A DNA stretch of 8,827 nucleotides from JAMCZC01 sp964364925 (GCA_964364925.1 CAYIOB010000030.1:1-8827), one strand, 5' to 3'. Numbered from the stretch's first letter, positions 1-7,066 are shown. The notes: generated by a model from the sequence alone, not told the origin. Numbers and translations: made by a program.

Positions 1-1598
1 AAGGGTTTACAAAACATTTCCAAGTCGTGAGCCAGTTTTTCGATAAATAGCTGTTTTTTTCCCTCCCTGATCAATTTTTTAGGATGAATTCCAATACCGG
101 CCATCATAAACTCGGCTCTTAAGAGTCCCACTCCGTCTACGTTTTGCCGTGCGATTTTTTCCGCAAGTTCCGGTTCTGCCAAGTTTACGTAAACTTTAGT
201 AGCGGTTTTTATAAAATCTTCGGGATTAATTGTGTTTATGTTTACATTTGAAGTTAAGTGCCCGCCTTTATAAATCTCGCCTTTTGTGCCGTTTACGGTT
301 ATGACTTCACCTTGTTTTAAAATTTTTGTTGCCTTTTGGGTACCGACAATTGCCGGAATTCCGAGTTCCCTTGAGACTATTGCGGCGTGTGAAGTTCTTC
401 CTCCGCTATCCGTAACAATGGCAACGGCTTTTTTCATTGCCGGAACATAATCAGGATTTGTTTGAGGCGCAACTAAAACTTCTCCGGGCATTACTTTGCC
501 TATTTCCTTAGCGCTTTTAATTATTCTTACCGGCCCTGCGGCTATTCCGGGACTTGCAGGATCGCCCTTTAATATCGGAACTCTTGTTGTATTGGCAATT
601 TCATCAACGTCTTTTTCTGTTTGCTTTTTGTCATTTACGGTTGTGACTGCCCTTGTTTGTACGATGTAAATTTTATCTTTTGCAATTGCCCACTCAATAT
701 CTTGTGGAAAATAATAATGTTTTTCCAGTTTCTCTCCTAATTTTGCGAGTCCCACTATTTCTTTGTCAGATAGTTTTTGCTTTTCGCCCTGGGCTTTGGT
801 AAGTTTAATCTCTTTATTTTTCGTACCCACTTTTTTAAGCATTTTTTTCTGCAATACAGCTTTTTTAGAAATAATCGAAAAGTCGTTTTTTAACACTTCA
901 TAGTGGTCGGGATTTTCTTCTCCCTGCACAATTAATTCGCCTAATCCGTAAATTGCTTCAATTACAATTTTTGATTTATCATTTGTAACAGGATCTATTG
1001 TAAACATTATCCCTGATTTTTCAGATTCAACCATTCTCTGAACAACCAGCGCAATTCCAATTTTTAAATGGTCAAAATGCTGTTCGTGCCTATAGAAAAG
1101 CGCTCTGGCGTTAAAAAGCGAAGCCCAGCCTTCTTTTATTTTTTCCAAAAGCACTGCTTCGCCTCTAACATTCAAAAATGTTTCCTGCTGTCCGGCAAAT
1201 GAAGCGTTAGCAAGGTCTTCGGCGGTGGCGGAGGATCTTACCGCGACGAGGGTATCGTCAAAAACTGTTCCAAGCTTACTGTAAGCTCTAAAAACGTCCC
1301 CAACCAGTTCTTTTGATAATAGCCCATCAATTATCAATTTTTTTATATGTGAAGAAACCTGTAATAAGAAATCGGGTTTATCAAAATTTGCAGTCTCCAA
1401 AAGATGTTTAATTTTTACAGAGAAATTGTTTTCTCTTATAAAAGCGTAGTAAGCTTCGGATGTTACAATAAAACCGTTGGGGACTGGAAATTTAGCTTTG
1501 GTCATTTCACCTAAATTTGCGCCTTTTCCTCCAACCAATGCGACGTCTTCTTTATCCACTTCGGAAAACCACGCTACAAACCTGGATTTGGCAGTCAT
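1..1598 (-). CDS. ppsA: Phosphoenolpyruvate synthase (pyruvate, water dikinase), C-terminus outside the window
   Basis: This enzyme makes PEP from pyruvate, ATP and water (products AMP and phosphate), the entry step of gluconeogenesis in the cytoplasm. The first 532 codons are present; the family is usually about 760-800 residues, so the end of the PEP-binding barrel is missing at the window edge. An N-terminal ATP-grasp part carries GGKGANLGEM near residue 26 and RSSATAEDL at 121-129. The swivelling phosphohistidine domain carries GGRTSHAAI with catalytic His404. The barrel begins near residue 450 and includes GLLRAEFM. The start ATG (1596-1598) fits the family N-terminus. There is no Shine-Dalgarno sequence; a promoter with leaderless geometry lies directly upstream. 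I saw no frameshift. The gene follows the isomerase gene by 46 nt on the same strand, consistent with shared central-carbon function. The assignment is secure. Confidence 0.95.
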   Translation of the reverse strand, partial: MTAKSRFVAWFSEVDKEDVALVGGKGANLGEMTKAKFPVPNGFIVTSEAYYAFIRENNFSVKIKHLLETANFDKPDFLLQVSSHIKKLIIDGLLSKELVGDVFRAYSKLGTVFDDTLVAVRSSATAEDLANASFAGQQETFLNVRGEAVLLEKIKEGWASLFNARALFYRHEQHFDHLKIGIALVVQRMVESEKSGIMFTIDPVTNDKSKIVIEAIYGLGELIVQGEENPDHYEVLKNDFSIISKKAVLQKKMLKKVGTKNKEIKLTKAQGEKQKLSDKEIVGLAKLGEKLEKHYYFPQDIEWAIAKDKIYIVQTRAVTTVNDKKQTEKDVDEIANTTRVPILKGDPASPGIAAGPVRIIKSAKEIGKVMPGEVLVAPQTNPDYVPAMKKAVAIVTDSGGRTSHAAIVSRELGIPAIVGTQKATKILKQGEVITVNGTKGEIYKGGHLTSNVNINTINPEDFIKTATKVYVNLAEPELAEKIARQNVDGVGLLRAEFMMAGIGIHPKKLIREGKKQLFIEKLAHDLEMFCKP

Positions 1599-1604
1599 AC
1601 TAAT

Positions 1605-1633
1605 ATTATGGGAATATTAAGCAAATTTATCAA
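1605..1633 (-). promoter_or_regulatory. Putative sigma70-type promoter of ppsA with leaderless geometry
   Basis: Reading the minus strand, TTGATA (1633-1628) is followed by exactly 17 nt and then CATAAT (1610-1605); each box matches five of six consensus bases. Six nt (ATTAGT) separate the -10 box from the ppsA ATG, so initiation at the usual distance would fall on the A of the start codon. This would give a leaderless mRNA, in line with the absence of a Shine-Dalgarno sequence. The region also lies downstream of a same-strand gene with no terminator hairpin, so read-through transcription is possible as well. Confidence 0.45.
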
Positions 1634-1644
1634 GAGGTAGTAGG

Positions 1645-2670
1645 TTAGGTGGCAAGAACAACTTTAAGTTTTTCTACCAGGGCAACAGGTGTTGGGTCTT
1701 GTCCGTATTCAAGTGCAAGGTAGTACGATGTCCAATCGGCAAAGCTAATGCTTAAAAATATTTTTGAAAATATATCGTCGCCATCCATATCAACAATTTT
1801 AGAGTCTATCCCGTTATCTTTAAGTAAATCCGCAGTGGCAGTATATCTTTTGAGATTTTTTGGATTATCCTCTTTATCTCTTAGCATTATTATGAAAAAT
1901 TTTCCCTGGGGATTTGTGAATCCCACCATCTCGTTGTGATTTAGCTCCGGAAAAAAATTCCAAAACGCAGGTGTTTTAGCATTTTCATTTATTTTAATCT
2001 TCCAAACCATAGCCACTGATTTGTATTTTGGCGATGCATAAATTACCGGCGTTTTACCGCGAAGCTCTTGGGCCAATTCCTTTCCTTTTTTTTCGTAATC
2101 TGGCATATAAGTATTAAATTTATCGGCTTTGGAAAGAAGATCGGCTGTCAAATCCGGCACTAAACCGTGATTAACCAAAAACTGGAACATTGCTCCGAAG
2201 AAGTAACCTGTTCCCATCCTCGGCTGATAGTTGGGATAGGGGATAGGCAGTTTTATATGAGGCATGCCATATTGCTTACACAGCGTCTCTACTTTTCCTC
2301 CGCTTGAAAAACCTATAAAAGGAAGATTAAGCAAATTTAGCTCCTCAAGAGATGCAAGCGTTTCTTCGGTATTTCCGGAGTAAGAGGCAATAAAATTAAG
2401 CGGGTTTTGTCCTTGTGCTTTCAGAGGGAGCGAGTAATATCTGTTGATATAAATTTCAAACGGTTTGTATTCCGGGTGGTTTTTAAACAAACTATTGCAG
2501 TATGCCCGAAGTAAATTTGCAGGCAGAGCGGACCCCCCCATTCCTGAAACAGTCACCGAGTTAAAATTCCCTTCAACTTTTATGTTTTTGGCAAGCGACA
2601 TTCCAATCTTAAATTGTGAAGGTGTATCTAAAATAAACTGTCTAAAATTTGATTTATCTAAATTATTCAT
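1645..2670 (-). CDS. Bifunctional phosphoglucose/phosphomannose isomerase (SIS family)
   Basis: The predicted reaction interconverts glucose-6-phosphate or mannose-6-phosphate with fructose-6-phosphate. The 341-residue length matches the archaeal/bacterial PGI/PMI family rather than classical Pgi. The first SIS domain carries GMGGSALP at 43-50 and the phosphate-binding ASYSGNTEET at 95-104. Arg151 lies in QPRMG. Glu229 in INENAK and His245 in ELNHNE are 16 residues apart, the same spacing as the catalytic Glu/His pair that I recall for the Pyrobaculum enzyme. The ATG start overlaps the end of the phosphomannomutase gene by 8 bp, which points to translational coupling; an AGGA sits only 1 nt from the ATG, too close for a normal ribosome site. 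A run of seven G encodes part of the GMGGS loop. Together with the mutase it routes fructose-6-phosphate towards hexose-1-phosphates. Confidence 0.92.
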   Translation of the reverse strand: MNNLDKSNFRQFILDTPSQFKIGMSLAKNIKVEGNFNSVTVSGMGGSALPANLLRAYCNSLFKNHPEYKPFEIYINRYYSLPLKAQGQNPLNFIASYSGNTEETLASLEELNLLNLPFIGFSSGGKVETLCKQYGMPHIKLPIPYPNYQPRMGTGYFFGAMFQFLVNHGLVPDLTADLLSKADKFNTYMPDYEKKGKELAQELRGKTPVIYASPKYKSVAMVWKIKINENAKTPAFWNFFPELNHNEMVGFTNPQGKFFIIMLRDKEDNPKNLKRYTATADLLKDNGIDSKIVDMDGDDIFSKIFLSISFADWTSYYLALEYGQDPTPVALVEKLKVVLAT

Positions 2671-4045
2671 GTCCTAATGTTTTAATTTTATCAATTAATT
2701 CTTCTTTGTGTATTTCCATTTCTTCTTTATTATAACCCTCAACATTCAATCTTAAAAGAGGCTCTGTGTTTGAAGTTCTGACATTTAATCTCCATGTCGG
2801 ATAAGAAATTGCAATTCCGTCTAGTTCCGATAACTCTCCGTCTTTGTAGCCGTTTTTAATTGAATCTATTATCTCTTTTGCATTAGAAACTTTAAAATTA
2901 ATTTCACCCGATTCAAAACTTTTTTGTAAATCCTTTACAACTTCGGAAAATGGTTTCCCTAATTCACCTAAAACTTTTAGTACGACTAACATTATTGTTA
3001 CTTGAGATTCCGCATTACCGGTTGCTTTAAAATAATAATGAGCAGAAGATTCTCCCGCAAATATAGCTCCTGTTTTTTCCATCTGCTCCGTAATAAACGC
3101 ATGCCCGACTTTTGTTATCGCATATTTTCCTCCATTTTCTTCAATAACTTTTTCGGGAGTAAGGATATACCGAATGTCAAAAAGCACCGTGCTTCCAGGG
3201 TATTCTTTTAAAAGTTCTCTGGCTACCAAAGCAGTAATTACTGTTGGCGGCACAGCTTGTCCTTTTTCGTCGATAAAGAAAAGTCTGTCTCCGTCTCCGT
3301 CAGGCGCAAGACCCAAATCCGCTTTTTCCTCTAAAACTCTTTTTTGCAAATCAACAAGGTTTTCCGGCTGAAACGGATCAGGTTGATGAACCGGAAAAGT
3401 TCCGTCAAGTTCGAAATTCATTTTTACCAAATCTCCCGGATATTTATTAAAGAATGCTTCAATATATGTTCCGCCCATGGCATTAGCAGGGTCGGCAACA
3501 ACCTTAAACTTTTTAATTTGCGGATTTCCCAAAATTTTAGCAGCGTTTTGGACTTCGTCTTCCAGGACATGAGTTTTAACAGTTACAGTGCCTTTTTTAT
3601 CTGTTGACAAATCAACGCCCGAAATTGCATAATTTTTTATGTCCTCCATGCCGGTTTGTTTACCGATTTTGATTAATCCCTTGGAACCTAACATAACAAA
3701 CTTTGCTCCGTTGTATTCCTTCGGATTATGGGAAGCTGTAATTTGAATTCCGCAATCATATTTATAATTAAATACCGCAAAATAAAACGTAGGAGTTGAC
3801 ATAAGACCCATGTCAATAACGCTTGCGCCGGCAGAAACCAAAGTCTCAATTGCAATTTTGTAGAAAGCAGGGGAGGAAATACGCATATCTCTTGCCAGGG
3901 CCACTGTAAAATTTTCTTTAGCTATTTTTGTAGTAAAAAATTTATAAATAGCTTTTATGATTTCAGCTATATTTTCTTCGTTTATTTGGTCGGGGTAAAT
4001 TGCGCGGATATCGTATGATTTAAAAATACCGGAATCGATATTCAT
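2663..4045 (-). CDS. manB: Phosphomannomutase/phosphoglucomutase (alpha-D-phosphohexomutase)
   Basis: This enzyme interconverts hexose-6-phosphates and hexose-1-phosphates through a phosphoserine, giving the precursors of GDP-mannose or UDP-glucose. At 460 residues it is full length, with the four domains expected of the AlgC/ManB family. The phosphoserine loop is ITASHNPKEYNGAK with Ser105. The metal loop is PDGDGDR with Asp249, Asp251 and Asp253. The sugar-specificity loop is GESSAH (331-336), and the C-terminal phosphate loop is RTSNTEP (423-429). The specificity loop departs slightly from the usual GEMSGH form. It lies 9 nt downstream of the delta-like gene and overlaps the isomerase gene by 8 bp, so it is in the middle of an operon. 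No Shine-Dalgarno precedes the ATG. Whether mannose or glucose phosphates are preferred cannot be read from sequence. Confidence 0.94.
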   Translation of the reverse strand: MNIDSGIFKSYDIRAIYPDQINEENIAEIIKAIYKFFTTKIAKENFTVALARDMRISSPAFYKIAIETLVSAGASVIDMGLMSTPTFYFAVFNYKYDCGIQITASHNPKEYNGAKFVMLGSKGLIKIGKQTGMEDIKNYAISGVDLSTDKKGTVTVKTHVLEDEVQNAAKILGNPQIKKFKVVADPANAMGGTYIEAFFNKYPGDLVKMNFELDGTFPVHQPDPFQPENLVDLQKRVLEEKADLGLAPDGDGDRLFFIDEKGQAVPPTVITALVARELLKEYPGSTVLFDIRYILTPEKVIEENGGKYAITKVGHAFITEQMEKTGAIFAGESSAHYYFKATGNAESQVTIMLVVLKVLGELGKPFSEVVKDLQKSFESGEINFKVSNAKEIIDSIKNGYKDGELSELDGIAISYPTWRLNVRTSNTEPLLRLNVEGYNKEEMEIHKEELIDKIKTLGHE

Positions 4046-4054
4046 TACAATATC

Positions 4055-4747
4055 TTATAAATCAACAAGTAAAAAGTCAATGGTTTGAGTTAGTGTTGCC
4101 GGCAGTTTGCCCGATTTATAGGCTGAATCGACTTCGTACAATCTGCGGTATATCGTTATTAACTTTTCCGGCCCGAAAAGCTTTGCCTGACTTTTAAGTT
4201 TACCCGTTTGCCAAGGAGCAAGTCTTTTAATCTCATCTATTGCATTTTTTGCCTCAAGATCCGATACTGCCAAAAGCAGTCTAAATTGTCTTACAATCAT
4301 AAAAAATATTAGCTCTTCGGCCGTTTGATTAAGCAACTCATGGAATTGTTTAATGCTGTTTGTGTTTCCGGGTCTTATGTTGTCTAGAAAACCGAACAAA
4401 TTTTGAGGAATTTTAAATAATTTCGCCTCTGTTTTTTTAAAAATCGCTAATTCTGTTTTTGATAATTCGGAATTTTCCCAAAAATATATATTTGCTTCAA
4501 AACCCCGCTTATCAATGTATACAGCTATTTCTTTAAAGCTTAAATTTACTTTTTTGGACGAAAAAAAATTCTCGATAAAAATATCTCTCTCTTCATTAAA
4601 CAAAGAGCCTCCTTCCAAGCTTTGCATTAAATCGGAAAGAGTAATTTTTTCTCCGTCTAAAATTACAGGGTTTTTTGATTTTTGCCGTTCCGATACATAG
4701 TAATTTCTTGAGCTTGCGACGTCGTCGCCGTGAGCAATAATTATCAT
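4055..4747 (-). CDS. Divergent DNA polymerase III delta-subunit-like protein
   Basis: I assign this as HolA-like, the clamp-loader subunit that opens the sliding clamp. The 230-residue protein starts with IIIAHGDD, resembling the GxD beginning of delta subunits. It has the pattern of a delta collar domain in its second half: a helix with FFMIVRQFRLLL (148-159), KRLAPWQTGKLKSQAKLF (174-191), and YRRLYEVDSAYKSG (200-213), as in the family's final D-x-x-x-K-x-G helix. It has no Walker motif, as expected for delta. It is about 100 residues shorter than typical HolA (about 340), mainly in the AAA-like N-terminal half, so the function could be partial or different. It begins 2 nt after the metallopeptidase gene, without a Shine-Dalgarno. 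Confidence 0.72.
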   Translation of the reverse strand: MIIIAHGDDVASSRNYYVSERQKSKNPVILDGEKITLSDLMQSLEGGSLFNEERDIFIENFFSSKKVNLSFKEIAVYIDKRGFEANIYFWENSELSKTELAIFKKTEAKLFKIPQNLFGFLDNIRPGNTNSIKQFHELLNQTAEELIFFMIVRQFRLLLAVSDLEAKNAIDEIKRLAPWQTGKLKSQAKLFGPEKLITIYRRLYEVDSAYKSGKLPATLTQTIDFLLVDL

Positions 4748-4749
4748 AT

Positions 4750-5127
4750 TTATTTTGTTAATTTTTTGTAATCTTTAAATAACTGTGAAGCATTTTTCTC
4801 CAAATGCCTATTCCTGCCCCTATGGGGAAGCAGAGCACCTGAAAAATTCTTGGGAATATGCAATAGTTCGTGGATTAAAACTTGTTTTTGCTTATCAGAG
4901 TCCAACTTGTCAAAATATTTTGCTAAAACTTCTATTACATAAGCCGGTTCGGTTTTTAAAGCTGTTAGAAAAATTTTAGGAAAAGACAAGATCCTGGCAT
5001 ACGATCTTGATTTTGCAACGTTTGTTCTGTAGCAAAAAATTCTTGAAGGATTTAATTGAGAAAATCCCAAAATATCAATAATGTGTTTTACGTCTTTTTT
5101 TACTTCCCTTGCTTCTTCCCATTCCAT
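4750..5127 (-). CDS. Small predicted zinc metallopeptidase (COG4900-like)
   Basis: The 125-residue protein carries HELLH at 86-90, the HExxH zincin signature in which two histidines bind zinc and the glutamate activates water. His102 and His108 downstream are candidate third ligands. The context KQVLIHELLHIPKNFSGALLPH matches the small predicted metallopeptidases of archaea, candidate-phyla bacteria and phages, as far as I recall them. There is no signal peptide or membrane segment, so a cytoplasmic role is likely; the substrate is unknown. It is the first gene of the four-gene operon leading to the delta-like protein and the sugar enzymes. The ATG at 5125-5127 is preceded by a possible promoter at leaderless distance and by a cluster of short repeats, so it may be regulated there. 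Confidence 0.75.
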   Translation of the reverse strand: MEWEEAREVKKDVKHIIDILGFSQLNPSRIFCYRTNVAKSRSYARILSFPKIFLTALKTEPAYVIEVLAKYFDKLDSDKQKQVLIHELLHIPKNFSGALLPHRGRNRHLEKNASQLFKDYKKLTK

Positions 5128-5132
5128 ATGCT

Positions 5133-5216
5133 AATACTACAAATACTACCAATAAATACCAATAATCCAATATTTAAATATTTTTATATTTGAAATTTGT
5201 AGTATTGGTAGTATTT
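5133..5216. repeat. Clustered AATACTAC repeats forming inverted arms around an AT palindrome
   Basis: Two perfect inverted repeats are nested here: a 14-bp pair (5141-5154 AAATACTACCAATA with 5203-5216) and an 11-bp pair (5133-5143 AATACTACAAA with 5196-5206). The left side reads as a tandem series of 8-10-nt units each beginning AATA (5133, 5142, 5151, 5161, 5169). The right side holds two units in inverse orientation. A 14-bp palindrome, AATATTTAAATATT, lies between them (5169-5182). The order of arms does not allow both pairs to form one hairpin, so binding sites for a dimeric or oligomeric protein are more likely than an RNA stem. Confidence 0.6.
5134..5162 (-). promoter_or_regulatory. 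Possible promoter of the metallopeptidase operon
   Basis: On the minus strand TTGGTA (5162-5157), a 17-nt spacer and TAGTAT (5139-5134) are followed by 6 nt and then the ATG. Each box matches four of six consensus bases, so the call is weak. The geometry is identical to that in front of ppsA and would again start transcription on the first codon. The boxes lie inside the AATACTAC repeat cluster, so a protein bound to the repeats would cover the promoter. Confidence 0.3.
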
Positions 5217-5218
5217 CA

Positions 5219-5761
5219 TTAGGTGTGTTTGTCTGCAACGTAGGATGCACCGTACGCGTCGGGTTTTGTTTTAGCAACAAAACCGTTGCCCGTTACCATC
5301 CCGACAACTTCTTTTATCATGTCCCTTGTATCGCCGTGTTCTCCTACATCAACGTGAATTTCCAAATTATAATTAGGCGAGTGCCCGTTTAAGCTCTTTT
5401 TAAGAAGCGGAACGAAAACGGTAGCAAAATTTAAAGAAGTGATGGTTTCGGCATAAATTTTATCTCTTAACGAATAAATATTACCGACTTCCTTTCTAAT
5501 CCAAAAATATTTTCCGCCAAATCCTTTCCTGTGAATTAAAACGGCCGTTACCAAATTTATTTTTTTAGGTGTTCCTGTCGGAATACCGTTTTTTTCGTGC
5601 GAATCCGTACCGATTACAAGGCTATATTCGGCGTTAGAATTTTCCTCCAAAAAAAATCTAATCAATTCGATTATTTCTTCAACCTTTAAACTTCCGTGCG
5701 TTAAGCTTTGAAAAGTTTGCTTGTCTATTTCTAAACTTTCCATATTTAAATAATTTTTCAT
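5219..5761 (-). CDS. RNase H-like fold protein of the DUF458/YkuK family
   Basis: The 180-residue protein matches the YkuK/DUF458 family, predicted to share the RNase H fold but without an established function. Typical family blocks are visible: SLTHGSLKVEEI near the start, VIGTDSH with Asp53, YAETITSL with Glu105, EIHVDVGEHGDTRDMI with Asp138, and KPDAYGASYVADKHT at the C-terminus with Asp177. These acidic residues are spaced as in metal-dependent RNase H-like nucleases, so a nuclease role is plausible but inferred. I use the first ATG; a second in-frame ATG at codon 7 cannot be excluded, and neither has a Shine-Dalgarno. An extended -10 promoter lies in the short gap to the upstream glycoside hydrolase gene. 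The C-terminus ends right at the family's last conserved block. Confidence 0.85.
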   Translation of the reverse strand: MKNYLNMESLEIDKQTFQSLTHGSLKVEEIIELIRFFLEENSNAEYSLVIGTDSHEKNGIPTGTPKKINLVTAVLIHRKGFGGKYFWIRKEVGNIYSLRDKIYAETITSLNFATVFVPLLKKSLNGHSPNYNLEIHVDVGEHGDTRDMIKEVVGMVTGNGFVAKTKPDAYGASYVADKHT

Positions 5762-5786
5762 TTTTTAGAATAGGGGACAGTTGAAA

Positions 5787-5795
5787 ATTATAGCA
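5787..5795 (-). promoter_or_regulatory. Extended -10 promoter element upstream of the DUF458 gene
   Basis: The minus strand reads TGCTATAAT, a perfect TGnTATAAT extended -10 element. A 17-nt spacer puts the -35 position (TTCTAA) within the last codons of the upstream hydrolase gene, with a poor match, as is normal for extended -10 promoters. Transcription would start near 5780, leaving a leader of about 20 nt without a clear ribosome-binding site. Confidence 0.55.
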
Positions 5796-5801
5796 CAAAT
5801 C

Positions 5802-6965
5802 TTAAAAATTTAGAAGCCATTTCATAAAAATTTTCGTAGCCTTTGAAACGGTTGCAGTGTAATTTTGATTGATACTCTTTCTAAACAAGTCTATGGGTAG
5901 GTTACTTTTAAATGTAGCAGGATTAGGCGTTAAGGGGTAATTGTTTAAAACCGGCTGTCCTTTATTTTTAGGCAAGCTTTGAATAGCGTCATATTTATCT
6001 TGTTTTGGCGAACCGTCTTTAATAAAAGAGAATTGGGCAAAAGGACCCATTCCTGCCCTAAGCAAAAAAGGAGTAACTGCAATTACTTTTTTGTCATTCC
6101 AAACTGATGTAAATGCGCTTTTGTAGTACGCTGACTGAACAGTTTCCGGAATTTGTGTATCTGTCCACCCTGTTTCAGTTATAAAAACCGGAAGTTTTTT
6201 GCCCTCTAAATTTTGCACCAGCTCCTGCTCGTATTTAAAGCTGGCAGTTCCTTGGTATCCGTATGCCGAAGGAGGTTGGGAAAATCCGGGATTCGGATAC
6301 GAATGACTTGCCAGGCCGTCAATTTTTCCAAATACTCCGGGGACGGCATTGTCCATTTGTCTCATAAAAGAGTATTCGTTTACAGACTGTCCGGCAATAT
6401 TTGCAGATGCATTGTCAAGTCCGGCCGATAAAACAAAAAACTCATCACTTCTTTGTTTAAAAACGTCAACGCCATAGCTTAATATTTCCGCGTATTCCCC
6501 AGGATTCGGCGCTCCGCCCCATTCATCGCCCCGGTTTGGTTCGTTATAAATTACAACGTATCTATTTTTGGTAGGCCAATTAAGAGCGTTTAAAAAATTG
6601 GCAAAATCTAAAACATCGCTATCTGTAGGTTTAGACCAAGATACAGTGTTAAAATAATCTCCGTTGGTAGCAAGTCTTATAATGGGAATTAGGTGGAATT
6701 TTCTCGCATCATCCATAAAGCTCTGCCACTTTATTAAGTTTTTGTCTGAAGCTTGAATGGGAATAGTAACGTATCCCCAGTCACCATTTGTAGAATTAAC
6801 CAATCTGGCAGCTTCCGACAGTTCGCTGGGAAATAAAATGTGAATTCCTACTATGTTATTGGGTTTGGAAGCTGGATCATAAATAGCATAAGAGAATTTT
6901 ACAAGCGTTAAACTTAGTATTAAAGAAAAAACGATTATAGTTATATATCTAACAGGAAGTCTCAT
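5802..6965 (-). CDS. Secreted glycoside hydrolase-like protein (clan GH-A TIM barrel)
   Basis: The 387-residue protein begins with a signal peptide: Arg2 and Arg6, a hydrophobic core at about 8-22, and SYA at 25-27 as a probable cleavage site, so it is exported or membrane-tethered. The rest looks like a single (beta/alpha)8 barrel of glycoside hydrolase clan A. VVIYNEPNRGDEW has Glu142 as candidate acid/base, and VFITETGW has Glu264 as candidate nucleophile; their 122-residue spacing suits strands 4 and 7. GLASHSYPNP (217-226) lies between them as a typical strand-6 block. No carbohydrate-binding module or cell-wall anchor is seen. The family (GH5-, GH39- or GH42-like) and the substrate cannot be decided. 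The start ATG has no Shine-Dalgarno. Upstream lie a -10-like box and, further away, a terminated RNA leader on the same strand. Confidence 0.8.
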   Translation of the reverse strand: MRLPVRYITIIVFSLILSLTLVKFSYAIYDPASKPNNIVGIHILFPSELSEAARLVNSTNGDWGYVTIPIQASDKNLIKWQSFMDDARKFHLIPIIRLATNGDYFNTVSWSKPTDSDVLDFANFLNALNWPTKNRYVVIYNEPNRGDEWGGAPNPGEYAEILSYGVDVFKQRSDEFFVLSAGLDNASANIAGQSVNEYSFMRQMDNAVPGVFGKIDGLASHSYPNPGFSQPPSAYGYQGTASFKYEQELVQNLEGKKLPVFITETGWTDTQIPETVQSAYYKSAFTSVWNDKKVIAVTPFLLRAGMGPFAQFSFIKDGSPKQDKYDAIQSLPKNKGQPVLNNYPLTPNPATFKSNLPIDLFRKSINQNYTATVSKATKIFMKWLLNF

Positions 6966-6975
6966 GTAGGTGTAT

Positions 6976-6981
6976 ATTGTA
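6976..6981 (-). promoter_or_regulatory. Possible -10 box close to the glycoside hydrolase start
   Basis: TACAAT (five of six consensus bases) lies 10 nt before the hydrolase ATG on the minus strand. A start at normal distance would leave a leader of only about 4 nt. No convincing -35 box is present at 16-18 nt, so the call is tentative. It matters because it would make the hydrolase independent of the terminated upstream transcript. Confidence 0.3.
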
Positions 6982-7009
6982 CAGCAAAGACAATTAACTT
7001 ACTATTTTA

Positions 7010-7064
7010 GGCCCCGATGATAGCTTTCATGCGGAATTCCGCACGAATGAAATTCGTCGGAGCC
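7010..7064 (-). other. Compact element able to fold as a flush four-way junction
   Basis: Positions 7010-7017 pair with 7057-7064 over 8 bp. Inside, with no unpaired base between helices, come three hairpins: 7018-7029 (TGA/TCA ends, weak), 7030-7043 (the perfect palindrome TGCGGAATTCCGCA) and 7044-7056 (CGAAT-GAA-ATTCG). The closing stem has a G-U pair on the minus strand but a C-A mismatch on the plus strand, favouring minus-strand RNA. The element is GC-rich (30 of 55) against an AT-rich background. An alternative helix, 7025-7030 with 7047-7052, competes with two of the hairpins. It does not match a tRNA, and I recognise no known ribozyme core in it. Confidence 0.5.
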
Positions 7065-7066
7065 GC

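Noticed and set aside
331..336. Residues GESSAH of the phosphohexomutase (gene at 2663-4045; coordinates here are residue numbers) as a defective sugar-binding loop.
   Set aside because: The key Glu, Ser and His are kept and the other motifs are intact; the Gly-to-Ala change looks like family variation.
2533..2539. G7 homopolymer in the isomerase gene as a possible phase-variation tract.
   Set aside because: It simply encodes Met-Gly-Gly in the conserved GMGGS loop, the frame is intact, and seven bases is short for slippage control.
5133..5216. CRISPR array or transposon ends.
   Set aside because: Units are 8-10 nt and degenerate without regular spacers, and there is no target-site duplication or transposase.
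7007..7030. Seven-codon minus-strand mini-ORF (MKAIIGA) inside the junction element, a possible leader peptide.
   Set aside because: It has no ribosome-binding site and lies in the palindromic stems; an ORF this short is expected by chance.
7010..7064. Hammerhead-type ribozyme: CCGATGA, GAAA and GTC words are present on the plus strand and CCGACGA on the minus strand.
   Set aside because: The invariant CUGANGA core is altered at the conserved U, and stems II and III cannot be placed in the right order.
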